A stretch of 64,000 nucleotides of DNA from Erythrobacter sp. UBA1916 (GTDB lineage Bacteria > Pseudomonadota > Alphaproteobacteria > Sphingomonadales > Sphingomonadaceae), in assembly GCA_002337385.1 (NCBI GenBank), contig DDFY01000010.1, forward strand, positions 15,191 to 79,190, written 5' to 3'. The translations under genes were made by a program, and so were the position numbers. Positions 50,976 through 58,963 of this stretch are shown here, piece by piece; position 1 is the stretch's first letter; each line of letters opens with the position of its first letter. Below the pieces are notes generated by a model. That model ran no database searches. It had not been told where the DNA came from and saw nothing but the letters and a program-made list of their open reading frames with translations.

Positions 50976-51064
50976 TGGTGGAGCCGCCGGGTACTGCCCC
51001 CGGGTCCGCTGCATCTATTACACAAGGCCATTTATCGCCATATCCGGTCGAAACCGGCAGGCCC

Positions 51065-51092
51065 TATATAGGCCTTGTGCAATGAATGTGAA
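51065..51092 (-). promoter_or_regulatory. Candidate ssrA promoter
   Basis: On the minus strand, TTCACA (51092-51087) and TATATA (51070-51065) are separated by 16 bases, which matches a sigma-70-like -35/-10 pair. Transcription would start near 51058, at the acceptor piece. Confidence 0.55.
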
Positions 51093-51160
51093 GTGAGCGC
51101 TTTTTACCTGCGCCTCAGACGCCGGCGCTCGCATACGCTCGCTTGGCTATCCTCGCTTGC

Positions 51161-51212
51161 GGGCAGCAAAGCTGCCCACGCTGCGGTCGGCCTTGCGGTT
51201 GCTTTGCAACCG
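51161..51212. repeat. Tandem perfect hairpins downstream of mscL
   Basis: Two 7-bp perfect hairpins, gggcagc-aaa-gctgccc (51161-51177) and cggttgc-ttt-gcaaccg (51196-51212), lie side by side between ssrA and the mscL stop. There is no long T-run. They may end mscL transcription or be an extragenic repeat. Confidence 0.6.
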
Positions 51213-51226
51213 TTCTGGCGCGCCGC

Positions 51227-51658
51227 CTACTTCTTCAGCGCGTCGCGGATCTCGATCAGCAGGTCGATCTCGCTTGGCCCCGCAGGCGCCGCAGGCTCTT
51301 CAGGCTTCTCGTAACGTGCCTTCAACCGGTTGACGTAGCGCACCAGCAGGAAAATGATGAAGGCGAGGATGACGAAGTTGATGATGGCCGTGGCCAGCGC
51401 GCCATAGCCGATCATGGCAGCCCCCGCCTCCTTGAGCGCGGCATAGTCGGTCATGCTGCCTTCGTAACCTTCAGGCGCCGAGAGCAGGATAAAGTAGCTC
51501 GAAAAATCGGCCCCGCCGAAAATCCAGCCGACGAAGGGCATGATCACCTCACCGGTCAGCGAGGTAACGATCGTGCCAAAAGCGCCCGCGATAATGACCG
51601 CGACCGCGAGGTCCATCACGTTGCCCTTGGCGATAAATTGCTTGAATTCTGCAAACAT
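51227..51658 (-). CDS. mscL: Large-conductance mechanosensitive channel (copy 1)
   Basis: MscL opens under membrane tension to release solutes. The 143-residue protein has the first helix AKGNVMDLAVAVIIAGAFGTIVTSLTGEVIMP, a periplasmic loop, a second helix AIINFVILAFIIFLLVRYVNRL, and a C-terminal amphipathic end (EIDLLIEIRDALKK). GGGAGC lies before the ATG. A second copy lies 67 bases upstream on the same strand. Confidence 0.96.
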   Translation of the reverse strand: MFAEFKQFIAKGNVMDLAVAVIIAGAFGTIVTSLTGEVIMPFVGWIFGGADFSSYFILLSAPEGYEGSMTDYAALKEAGAAMIGYGALATAIINFVILAFIIFLLVRYVNRLKARYEKPEEPAAPAGPSEIDLLIEIRDALKK

Positions 51659-51725
51659 TCCCGTTGCTCCCGTCTATCCCTTAACGACAGCATCAATTGC
51701 AGAAGCCCCTGCTTTTCGCCAGCCA

Positions 51726-52202
51726 CTATTCGGCGCGCACCTCGGGCCGAGAGCGCATCTCGGCAAGGATTTGCTTCAAGACGTCGAGCTGCGGATCGGT
51801 CGGCACCTCGGTGCTGGCGGCGCTGTCCGGCACCTCCATCACCTTTTCCTGCATCTCGTCGAGCACCCGGTTTACCGTGCGCACGAGCAGGAACAGGGCC
51901 ACGGCGACGATCAGGAAGTCGACCGTCTGGGTGAGGAAATCGCCATAGCCAAGCATCGGCACGCCAGCCGCCTTGAGTTCAGCATAGTTCTGTTTGCTGC
52001 CCGTGTAATCGGCGGGAATGTCGCCGAGCAGGATGAACCAGTTGGAAAAGTCGACATCGCCGAAGATCCACCCGATCACCGGCATGATCATGCTTTCGTT
52101 AAGCGATGTCACGATCTTGCCAAAGGCAGCGCCGATAATCACACCGACCGCCAGATCGAGCACGTTGCCGCGCGCGATGAACTTTTTGAACTCCTTAAAC
52201 AT
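51726..52202 (-). CDS. mscL: Large-conductance mechanosensitive channel (copy 2)
   Basis: The 158-residue paralogue has RGNVLDLAVGVIIGAAFGKIVTSLNESMIMPVIGWIFG, then the periplasmic loop and VDFLIVAVALFLLVRTVNRVL, with a C-terminal QLDVLKQILAEMRSR. It differs from copy 1 at many positions, so the duplication is old. GGGGAG lies before ATG 52202. The upstream frame to 52289 was rejected. Confidence 0.96.
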   Translation of the reverse strand: MFKEFKKFIARGNVLDLAVGVIIGAAFGKIVTSLNESMIMPVIGWIFGDVDFSNWFILLGDIPADYTGSKQNYAELKAAGVPMLGYGDFLTQTVDFLIVAVALFLLVRTVNRVLDEMQEKVMEVPDSAASTEVPTDPQLDVLKQILAEMRSRPEVRAE

Positions 52203-52349
52203 GATCGACTCCCCTGCTGCCTTCGCCTTGTCTGGCCCATTGACGCGGCAAAGCCCGTTTCGATCCCGCCGCCCCTTTGGCGGCTGCAATGCTTGTAACC
52301 GCGCGGCACCGTGCTACATAAGCAACACACCTGTTGGAGGAACAGTCTG

Positions 52350-52949
52350 ATGAAATTTGTCCCCAAGGCGCTCGTTGTTGCCTGCACGCTTGTGCTGGCC
52401 TCGTGCGGTATCAACTCGGTCCCTGCGGCAGAGGAAAACGCCAAGGCCAAGTGGGCCGATGTCGAAGCCGCCTTTCAAGAACGCGCCAACCTTATCCCGG
52501 CCTTGCAGGAGATCGTCCTCTCCTCGGCAGAGCAGGAACGCGCCACGCTTGACGCGGTCGTCTCTGCGCGCGCTTCGGCGACCCGGCCCGAAGTGCAGGT
52601 TACCGGCAACGACCTCAGCGATCCGGCCAAGATGGAGCAATACCAGGCCGCCCAGAACGAGCTGGGCGGTGCGATTTCGCGCCTGCTGGTCTCGGTCGAA
52701 GCCTATCCCGAGCTGAAAAGCCAGGACAACTTCGGCCGCTTCATGACCCAGTTCGAAGGGCAGGAAAACCGCATCCGCGTCGCCATCCGCGACTACAACG
52801 AGGCGGTTCGCAAGTATAACACCACGATCCGCACCTTCCCCGATACGATCGGCGCCAACCTGATCCACGGGGCCGAGCCGATGGTGCCTTACAAGGCGGC
52901 CACCGAAGGCGCCGAGGTTGCGCCCACGCTCGACATGGGCGTGAACTGA
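52350..52949 (+). CDS. LemA-family lipoprotein
   Basis: The 199-residue protein has a lipoprotein signal with LASC (Cys19) and the LemA helical body: WADVEAAFQERANLIPALQEIV, then NELGGAISRLLVSVEAYPELKSQDNFGRFMTQFEGQENRIRVAIRDYNEAVRKYNTTIRTFP. The role is unknown. GGAGG lies before ATG 52350. It is eight bases upstream of a TPM-domain gene, a common pairing. Confidence 0.92.
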   Translation: MKFVPKALVVACTLVLASCGINSVPAAEENAKAKWADVEAAFQERANLIPALQEIVLSSAEQERATLDAVVSARASATRPEVQVTGNDLSDPAKMEQYQAAQNELGGAISRLLVSVEAYPELKSQDNFGRFMTQFEGQENRIRVAIRDYNEAVRKYNTTIRTFPDTIGANLIHGAEPMVPYKAATEGAEVAPTLDMGVN

Positions 52950-52957
52950 TCGCACCC

Positions 52958-53803
52958 ATGCCGCTCTATCGTCTGATTACAGGGCTGCTCACGGCGCTGG
53001 CGGCAACGCTGGCGCTGTTGGCAATGCCTGCCTCGGCCCAGCCGGTCTTCCCTGAGCGCGGAACTGCGCCGGTGGTCGATCAGGCGAACATTATCGATCC
53101 GGCCACCAAGGCCGAACTGACCGCTGCGCTCGACGAATTCGAGCAGCGTAATCAGCGCCAGTTCGTGATCGCTACGGTGGATAGCCTCGATGGCTATGAC
53201 ATCGCCGACTACGGCTACCAGCTCGGCCGCGCCTGGGCGCTGGGCGATGCGGAGCGAAATGACGGGATCATCCTGCTGGTCGCGCCAAACGAGCGCAAAG
53301 TGCGGATCGAGGTCGGCTACGGGCTGGAGGGTATCATCCCCGATGGCCTTGCCTACGACTACGTCGAGGAGATGAAGCCCTATTTCCGCGATGGTGACTA
53401 TTCCGCCGGGATCAAACTCGGTGCCGCGCTGATCATCTCGCAGCTTGAACTTCCTCCTGAGGAGGCCGCGCGCGTGGCGCAGGAAGCCAGCCAGCAACGC
53501 AAGAGCGAAGGCGGCATTCCGGCAGGCGGGCTGATCTGGCTCGGCTTCTTGCTGTTCTTCTTCGTCCTGCCGGCCTTCTTCGGGCGCGGCCGACGGCGGC
53601 GCTATCGCGGCGGCGGTGTTGGCGGCGTGGTCGGCGACATCATCCTGTGGGAAGCCGGCAAGGCGATCACCCGCGGCGCGATGGGCGGCGATGACTGGGG
53701 CGGTGGCGGCGGCTGGGGCGGCGGTGGCGGCTTCGGTGGTGGCGGCGGCTTTGGCGGCGGCGGCGGTTCATTCGGGGGCGGCGGCGCCTCCGGGGGGTGG
53801 TAG
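52958..53803 (+). CDS. Secreted/membrane TPM-domain protein (YgcG-like)
   Basis: The 281-residue protein has a signal peptide (LLTALAATLALLAMPASAQ), a TPM domain (VVDQANIIDPATKAELTAALDEFEQ, FVIATVDSLDGYDIADYGYQLGRAWALGDAERNDGIILLVAPNERKVRIEVGYGLEG), a helix WLGFLLFFFVLPAFFG, and a Gly-rich tail of about 45 residues. TPM proteins may be acid phosphatases or photosystem-assembly factors; the role here is unknown. It sits between LemA and a second TPM gene. Confidence 0.9.
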   Translation: MPLYRLITGLLTALAATLALLAMPASAQPVFPERGTAPVVDQANIIDPATKAELTAALDEFEQRNQRQFVIATVDSLDGYDIADYGYQLGRAWALGDAERNDGIILLVAPNERKVRIEVGYGLEGIIPDGLAYDYVEEMKPYFRDGDYSAGIKLGAALIISQLELPPEEAARVAQEASQQRKSEGGIPAGGLIWLGFLLFFFVLPAFFGRGRRRRYRGGGVGGVVGDIILWEAGKAITRGAMGGDDWGGGGGWGGGGGFGGGGGFGGGGGSFGGGGASGGW

Positions 53804-53806
53804 ACG

Positions 53807-54481
53807 ATGGCACTTCTCGATGCATCCCAGCACAAGATCGTCTCCGATGCGGTGGCACAGGCCGAACTCACCACTTCGGGCGAGATAGTCCCCGTGCTCA
53901 CCGACGCCTCCGACAACTACGCTGAAGTCGTGCTGGCCTATTGCGCTGCCATCGCCTTCACCGCGATGAGCGTGATGGCGGCCTTCCCTATGGTCTTCAC
54001 GGGCCTGTGGGACGGCCTTTGGGGCGGCTGGGGCCACGATTGGACCACCGGCGAATTCACCACGCTGATGCTCGGTCTCGGCGTGGTCTCGTTTGCTGCC
54101 ACCTGGGCGATCCTGCTGATCGACGCGCTCAAGTTCCGGCTCGTGCCCGGCCCGCTCAAGCGTGCGCGGGTGCGCGACGCGGCGGTGCGACACTTCAAGG
54201 TCGGGGCCGAAAGCCGCACCCATGGGCGCACCGGGGTGATGCTTTATCTCTCGATGAAGGAACACCGCGCCGAGATCGTGGCCGACAGCGCCATTGCCGA
54301 GCTCGTCCCCGCCGAGGTGTGGGGCGAGGCCATGGCCGACATGCTGTCAGAGGTCCGCAAGGGCTGCCTTGCCGAGGGCATTGCTGCGGGCGTGCGCGAT
54401 GTCGGCAAGGTGCTCTCGCCGCACTTCCCCCGCGCCGAGGACGACATCAACGAGCTGCCCGATCGCTTGATCGAACTCTAG
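53807..54481 (+). CDS. TPM-domain protein with two membrane helices
   Basis: The 224-residue protein starts with a TPM-like half (HKIVSDAVAQAELTTSGEIVPVLT), then two helices (VVLAYCAAIAFTAMSVMAAFPMVF and LMLGLGVVSFAATWAILLIDAL), then a domain with HFKVGAESRTHGRTGVMLYLSMKEHRAEIVAD. The split suggests that the helices are inserted in the TPM fold. It follows the first TPM gene after three bases. Function is unknown. Confidence 0.85.
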   Translation: MALLDASQHKIVSDAVAQAELTTSGEIVPVLTDASDNYAEVVLAYCAAIAFTAMSVMAAFPMVFTGLWDGLWGGWGHDWTTGEFTTLMLGLGVVSFAATWAILLIDALKFRLVPGPLKRARVRDAAVRHFKVGAESRTHGRTGVMLYLSMKEHRAEIVADSAIAELVPAEVWGEAMADMLSEVRKGCLAEGIAAGVRDVGKVLSPHFPRAEDDINELPDRLIEL

Positions 54482-54502
54482 TCCTCCGATAGGCCGCACG
54501 CC

Positions 54503-55039
54503 ATGGCAACAGACGATGCGGATGCGCCCGAAGAGGTGATGTGGGCGGGCAGGTTCATCACCGCCAAACGCCGCGGGAAATGGGAATATGTGGCGCGCGC
54601 ACGCGGCATTCGCGCCGCCGTGATCCTTCCGCTCGATGGCGACCATGTGGTGCTGGTAGAGCAATATCGCGTGCCGCTGGGCTGCAACTGCCTCGAACTT
54701 CCTGCCGGGCTGATTGGCGATGAAGACGGGTCCGAGGATGAAGACCCATTGGCCGCCGCTCGGCGCGAGCTGATCGAGGAAACCGGCTATGCCGCCGCGA
54801 AGTGGGAAAACCTCGGCGAGTATTTCTCCAGCCCCGGCATGGTCAGCGAGAGCTTTACCCTGTTGCGCGCGAGCGCGCTGACGCAGGTCGGCAGCGGCGG
54901 CGGGGTAGATGACGAGAACATTATCGTTCACCGGGTAAAACTGGCGGATCTGGAAAAGTTCGTGGCCGATACGCGTGCGCGCGGGGTCGCGATTGATGTG
55001 AAAATGCTGCTGCTGCTTGGCGCAGGAATGGGGGAATAA
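54503..55039 (+). CDS. NUDIX hydrolase, ADP-ribose pyrophosphatase type
   Basis: The 178-residue protein has LVEQYRVPLGCNCLELPAGLIGDEDG, the Nudix core LAAARRELIEETGY near residues 85-98, and LGEYFSSPGMVSESFTLLRA, which resembles ADP-ribose pyrophosphatases. Substrate is inferred. It begins 21 bases after the TPM gene. Confidence 0.88.
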   Translation: MATDDADAPEEVMWAGRFITAKRRGKWEYVARARGIRAAVILPLDGDHVVLVEQYRVPLGCNCLELPAGLIGDEDGSEDEDPLAAARRELIEETGYAAAKWENLGEYFSSPGMVSESFTLLRASALTQVGSGGGVDDENIIVHRVKLADLEKFVADTRARGVAIDVKMLLLLGAGMGE

Positions 55040-55043
55040 CACA

Positions 55044-55961
55044 ATGAAAGTTCTGGTTCTGGGATCGGGCGCAATGGGCTGCCTCTATGGCGCGGCCTTT
55101 CACCGCGCCGGTCACGAGGTGATCCTGTGCGACGTCAACCAACAGCATATTGACGCGATCAACGCCAATGGCCTTGAACTCGATACCCGCAACGGGATGG
55201 AGCACCTGCCGATCCGCGCCGCCCTTCCCGCCGAGGTGAGCGAACCGGTCGACCTCGTGTTGGTGTTCACCAAGACGTTTCACACCCAGGGCGCGCTTGA
55301 AGGCATCAAGGCCGCCATCGGCCCGCAAACGCACCTGCTCAGCTTGCAGAACGGGCTCGGCAACGACCGGCGGCTGGCCGGCTTCGTGAGCGACGAGCGG
55401 GTGATGGTTGGCGCTTCGATGCTGCCCAGCGATCTTGTCGGCCCCGGCAAGGTGCGCAGCCATGGCGAAGGTTTTTCGCGGCTCTATCCGGCCTTCGGCG
55501 GCGACCCGGCCTTTGCGGCTGAGGTGGCCAAGGCCATGACCGAGGGCGGCCTGCCCGCCCAGCTCGACCCGGAAATCCACGCCGCGATCTGGGGCAAGGC
55601 CATCTTCAACGCCACGATGAACCCGATGTGCGCGCTCACGCTGCGCACGCCGGGCTTTCTGGGTGCCAATCCCGAAAGCCGCGCGCTGATTAGCGAGGCC
55701 GTGGCCGAGGGCGTGGCCGCCGCGCGCGCCAGCGGGGTGACCATCGATGCCCAGCCGATCCTCGACCTCACCGAGGTGAGCATGAAAGACCATGCCGATC
55801 ACGAGGCCTCGATGCTGCAGGACGTGAAGGCAGGCAGGCGCACCGAGGTCGATGCCATTGCCGGCGCCATCGTCGAAGCTTCCGAAGCGCATGGCCTTGC
55901 AGCACCCGTGCTCAAGACCTTGTGGCGGCTGGTGAAGCTGGAAGAGGCGAAGCTGGGTTAA
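55044..55961 (+). CDS. panE: 2-dehydropantoate 2-reductase-like protein
   Basis: The 305-residue protein has an N-terminal NADP-binding GSGAMGCLYGAAFHRAGHEV, the TKTFHTQGALEGI segment and a C-terminal helical domain with WGKAIFNATMNPMCALTLRTPG, containing the catalytic Lys. This is the ApbA/PanE family that reduces ketopantoate for CoA synthesis, although relatives act on other keto acids. GGGGGAATAACAC precedes the ATG. Confidence 0.86.
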   Translation: MKVLVLGSGAMGCLYGAAFHRAGHEVILCDVNQQHIDAINANGLELDTRNGMEHLPIRAALPAEVSEPVDLVLVFTKTFHTQGALEGIKAAIGPQTHLLSLQNGLGNDRRLAGFVSDERVMVGASMLPSDLVGPGKVRSHGEGFSRLYPAFGGDPAFAAEVAKAMTEGGLPAQLDPEIHAAIWGKAIFNATMNPMCALTLRTPGFLGANPESRALISEAVAEGVAAARASGVTIDAQPILDLTEVSMKDHADHEASMLQDVKAGRRTEVDAIAGAIVEASEAHGLAAPVLKTLWRLVKLEEAKLG

Positions 55962-55975
55962 GGCACACCGCCCCG

Positions 55976-55998
55976 CTCATCCTGAGCTTGTCGAAGAA
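55976..55998 (+). repeat. Sphingomonad-like extragenic repeat fragment
   Basis: The word ctcatcctgagcttgtcgaagaa lies 15 bases after the panE-like stop. I recall closely similar words as a common intergenic repeat in Sphingomonadales. It has no strong internal stem here. The call rests on recognition only. Confidence 0.45.
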
Positions 55999-56038
55999 CA
56001 CCCGCCGACGGTTTCCCCAAGCGCCACCAGTCTGCGCC

Positions 56039-56941
56039 TCAGATCAGCCCGATCTCGCGCAATCGTTGCTGGAGATAGTCGTCGGCGGTGATCGGCTCCT
56101 CGCCGCCCTCACCAATCGGATCGATCACGTAGTCGGGCCGAAAATGCAGGAAAAACGGCATCGAGTAGCGCGACCGCGCCGCCGCCGCGCCCTTGGGGTT
56201 CACCACCCGGTGCGTGGTCGAGCGTAGCTTGCCCGCGGTCAGCCGCTGCAGCATGTCGCCCACATTCACCACCAGCGCGCCTTCGGGCGGAGTTACCGCC
56301 AGCCACTCACCATCGCTGGTCAGCAGTTCGAGGCCAGCCTCCTCGGCCCCGAGCAGCAGCGTGATGGTGTTGATGTCCTCATGGGCTGCTGCGCGCACGG
56401 CACCTTCGCGTGCTGCCGCCACGGGCGGATAGTGCAGGTAGCGCAGCACCGAATTGCCCTGCGCCACGGTCGGCGCGAAAAAGCCCGGCGCCAGCCCCAG
56501 CGCCGCCGCGATGGCTTCCAGCAGGCGCCCGCCCGCCGCCTCGAACTCGGCAAACAGGGCGAGGCTTGCAGCGCGGAAGTCCGGCACCTCGGCAGGCCAG
56601 ACGTTGACGGGCATGTAGCGCGCCAGCGAATCGCCCTCGGGCAGTTCGCGTCCGACATGCCAGAACTCCTTGAGATCGTGCACCGCGGCATCCTTGGCGT
56701 GTTCGGCCCCGAACGGAGTATAGCCGCGCGCGCCGCCCTGCCCGGCGAGCCGGTACGCCTGCTTGACCGGCTCGGGCAGCGCGAAGAACGCGCGCATCGC
56801 GGCATCGGCGCGGGCGATGGTTTCCGGCGCAATCCCGTGGTCGCGCACGATGGCAAAGCCCGTCTCGGCGAAGGAGCGGCCAAGGCCGGAAGCGAGGGTG
56901 TCAAGCGGCTCGCGCAAGGAAAGCGTGGCGATCTGTGTCAT
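56039..56941 (-). CDS. 2-oxoglutarate/Fe(II) oxygenase, isopenicillin N synthase type
   Basis: The 300-residue protein has an N-terminal DIOX-like domain (FAETGFAIVRDHGI) and a catalytic half with the iron ligands H187-x-D189 (AAHEDIN) and H244 (STTHRVVNP), plus R258-x-S260 (RYSMPFFLHF) for 2-oxoglutarate. These enzymes hydroxylate or oxidise small molecules; the substrate is unknown. GAGG precedes the ATG. It is convergent with the panE-like gene and divergent from the GST. Confidence 0.9.
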   Translation of the reverse strand: MTQIATLSLREPLDTLASGLGRSFAETGFAIVRDHGIAPETIARADAAMRAFFALPEPVKQAYRLAGQGGARGYTPFGAEHAKDAAVHDLKEFWHVGRELPEGDSLARYMPVNVWPAEVPDFRAASLALFAEFEAAGGRLLEAIAAALGLAPGFFAPTVAQGNSVLRYLHYPPVAAAREGAVRAAAHEDINTITLLLGAEEAGLELLTSDGEWLAVTPPEGALVVNVGDMLQRLTAGKLRSTTHRVVNPKGAAAARSRYSMPFFLHFRPDYVIDPIGEGGEEPITADDYLQQRLREIGLI

Positions 56942-57013
56942 CGCGCCTCAAGTCCCACTTTCCTTTTCTCGGCGCAAGCACTACGCATCGGACAAAATCA
57001 ACGAGAGGACTCC

Positions 57014-57850
57014 ATGGCTGATACGAAGGCAATCACATTCTACGATCTGCAGGTCTCCACCGGCGCAACTATCAGCCCGTTCGTCTGGGCCACCAAGTTC
57101 GCTGTCCGGCACAAGGGTTTTGATCTCGATGTCGTGGAAGGCGGCTTCACCGGTATCGCGGAACGCACCGGCGGAAAGACGGAGCGCCTGCCCGCCATCG
57201 TCGATGATGGCAAATGGGTGCTCGATAGCTGGGGCATCGTTGAATATCTCGATGCGACCTACCCCGAACGCCCGCTGCTGATCCCGCACGAAAGCGTGGC
57301 GGTGATGACCCGCACGCTCGACGCCTGGTTCTGGAGCACCGCCGTCGGCCCATGGATGCGCAGCTACTGCGCCGACTACCGCGATGTCTGCTTCGAGCAC
57401 GACAAGGACTATATCACCAGCTCGCGCGAGGTGATGCTGGGCGGCAAGCTGGAAGACCTGCAGGCGGGCCGCGAGGATCGGCTGGCAGCGATCTCGGCCA
57501 GCCTTGAGCCGCTGCGTCTTGGCCTGCGCGAGAGCAAGTTCCTCGGCGGCGACACGCCCAACTATGCCGACTATCGCATCATCGGCAGCTTCCTGTGGCT
57601 GGCCTCGCTGGCGCAGACCCCGCCGCTTGCGGCAGACGACCCGCTGCGCGACTGGATCGAACGCGTGCGCGACCTGTTTGGCGGGCTCGGCCAGCATCCC
57701 GGCCTGTTCAACCTTTACGGGCTCGAGCAGCGCGAAGGAGACCCCGACCCGTTCAACCGCGGGGCGGGCCTCGGCGGTATTTTCAAGCGCAACACCGGGC
57801 CTGACTCGACCAGCGCAGAAACGAAATTCATCACAAAAAAAGACAGCTGA
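57014..57850 (+). CDS. Glutathione S-transferase family protein
   Basis: The 278-residue protein has a thioredoxin-like N-terminus (ITFYDLQVSTGATISPFVWATKFAVRHKGF, RLPAIVDDGKWVLDSWGIVEYLDATYP) and an all-helical C-terminus with PNYADYRIIGSFLWLASLA. This is the GST layout, with a Ser/Thr-rich active-site loop. The substrate is unknown. GAGAGGACTCC precedes the ATG. Confidence 0.88.
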   Translation: MADTKAITFYDLQVSTGATISPFVWATKFAVRHKGFDLDVVEGGFTGIAERTGGKTERLPAIVDDGKWVLDSWGIVEYLDATYPERPLLIPHESVAVMTRTLDAWFWSTAVGPWMRSYCADYRDVCFEHDKDYITSSREVMLGGKLEDLQAGREDRLAAISASLEPLRLGLRESKFLGGDTPNYADYRIIGSFLWLASLAQTPPLAADDPLRDWIERVRDLFGGLGQHPGLFNLYGLEQREGDPDPFNRGAGLGGIFKRNTGPDSTSAETKFITKKDS

Positions 57851-58009
57851 GGTTAGCGACGATCTCGCCGTACAGCTTTGCGAGGCGCTTGTGGGAACTG
57901 TTCCACAAGCGCCTTTCCTTTTGCCCGACCAACCCATAGCAATCTAAGCATGGTGGAGCAGGCAGGCTGCGCTGCTAACCCGCCAAAGACGCAGGGAAGG
58001 ACTAATCCA

Positions 58010-58963
58010 GTGCGTATTCTCGTGACCCGCCGCTGGCCCCAAGCGGTCGAAAAGGCCCTGGGCGAAAAGTTCGACGTGGTCTTCAATACCGATGACAACC
58101 CCTTGTCACAGAGCGATCTTGCCGCCGCGATGCACGATTTCGACGTGCTCTGTCCGACCGTATCCGACCGGATCGATGCCGACGTTATCGCAGGCGGCGA
58201 CCGGGTGCGCCTGATCGCCAACTATGGCGTCGGGTTCGACCATATCGATGTCGCCGCCGCCACGGCCAAGGGCATCGCCGTGACCAACACTCCCGGCGTG
58301 CTGACCGACGCCACCGCCGATATTGCGCTCACGCTGATGCTGATGGCCACGCGCCGCGCCGGCGAAGGCGAGCGCGAGCTGCGTGCGGGAAACTGGACCG
58401 GCTGGCGCCCGACACATCTCATCGGCTCGGCTCTGAAAGACAAGGTGCTTGGCTGTGTCGGCTTCGGGCGGATCGGGCAAGCCACCGCCGCGCGCGCGCA
58501 TCACGGGTTCGGGATGAAGGTGGCCTACTATGCCCGCCGCGAAATGCCACATGCGATCGAGGTGGACGGAACGTTCTATCCCGATCTCGAACAAATGCTG
58601 GCGATTTCCGATGTGGTTTCACTGCATATTCCCGGCGGACCGGAAACGGCCAACCTGATTGACGCCGCAGCGCTCGCGGCGATGAAGCCGGGCAGCTATC
58701 TCATCAACACCGCGCGCGGCGGCGTGCTGGATCACGAGGCGCTGGCCGAAGCCCTGCGCAGCGGCCAGCTCGCGGGCGCGGGGCTCGATGTGTACCCCGC
58801 CGAGCCGCAGGTGCCCGAATGCCTGCTCGCACTGGAGAACGTGGTGCTCCTGCCCCACCTCGGCAGCGCCAATGCCGAGACCCGCGAGGCAATGGGTATG
58901 CGCGCGCTCGCCAATGTCGAGGCCTTCGCCAAGGGCCAGCCGCTGCCCGATCCGGTCGCATGA
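58010..58963 (+). CDS. D-2-hydroxyacid dehydrogenase (hydroxypyruvate/glyoxylate reductase type)
   Basis: The 317-residue NAD(P)-linked enzyme has LGCVGFGRIGQATA for nucleotide binding, ANYGVGFDHIDVAAA, the catalytic Arg in INTARGGVLDHEAL, Glu in DVYPAEP and His in LPHLGSAN. It resembles GyaR-type reductases acting on glyoxylate/hydroxypyruvate. It starts at GTG 58010 with AAGG nine bases upstream. The next gene, a glycerate kinase, overlaps it by four bases. Confidence 0.9.
   Translation: MRILVTRRWPQAVEKALGEKFDVVFNTDDNPLSQSDLAAAMHDFDVLCPTVSDRIDADVIAGGDRVRLIANYGVGFDHIDVAAATAKGIAVTNTPGVLTDATADIALTLMLMATRRAGEGERELRAGNWTGWRPTHLIGSALKDKVLGCVGFGRIGQATAARAHHGFGMKVAYYARREMPHAIEVDGTFYPDLEQMLAISDVVSLHIPGGPETANLIDAAALAAMKPGSYLINTARGGVLDHEALAEALRSGQLAGAGLDVYPAEPQVPECLLALENVVLLPHLGSANAETREAMGMRALANVEAFAKGQPLPDPVA

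Larger units (their letters stand above)
50700..51058 (-). ncRNA. ssrA: Two-piece (circularly permuted) tmRNA
   Basis: tmRNA rescues stalled ribosomes. The gene is permuted, as in other alphaproteobacteria: the acceptor piece comes first (51058-50976, ending in cggctccacca) and the coding piece follows (from 50947, starting ggggccgaaccagg). The 5' ggggccg pairs with the 3' cggctcc, restoring the tRNA-like acceptor. The T arm is ccggg-ggcagta-cccgg. The tag frame at 50861-50826 reads ANDNEALAIAA then stop. Both outer ends are estimated. The rest of the 50638-51226 gap holds the promoter and hairpins listed separately, with no further gene seen. Confidence 0.93.
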
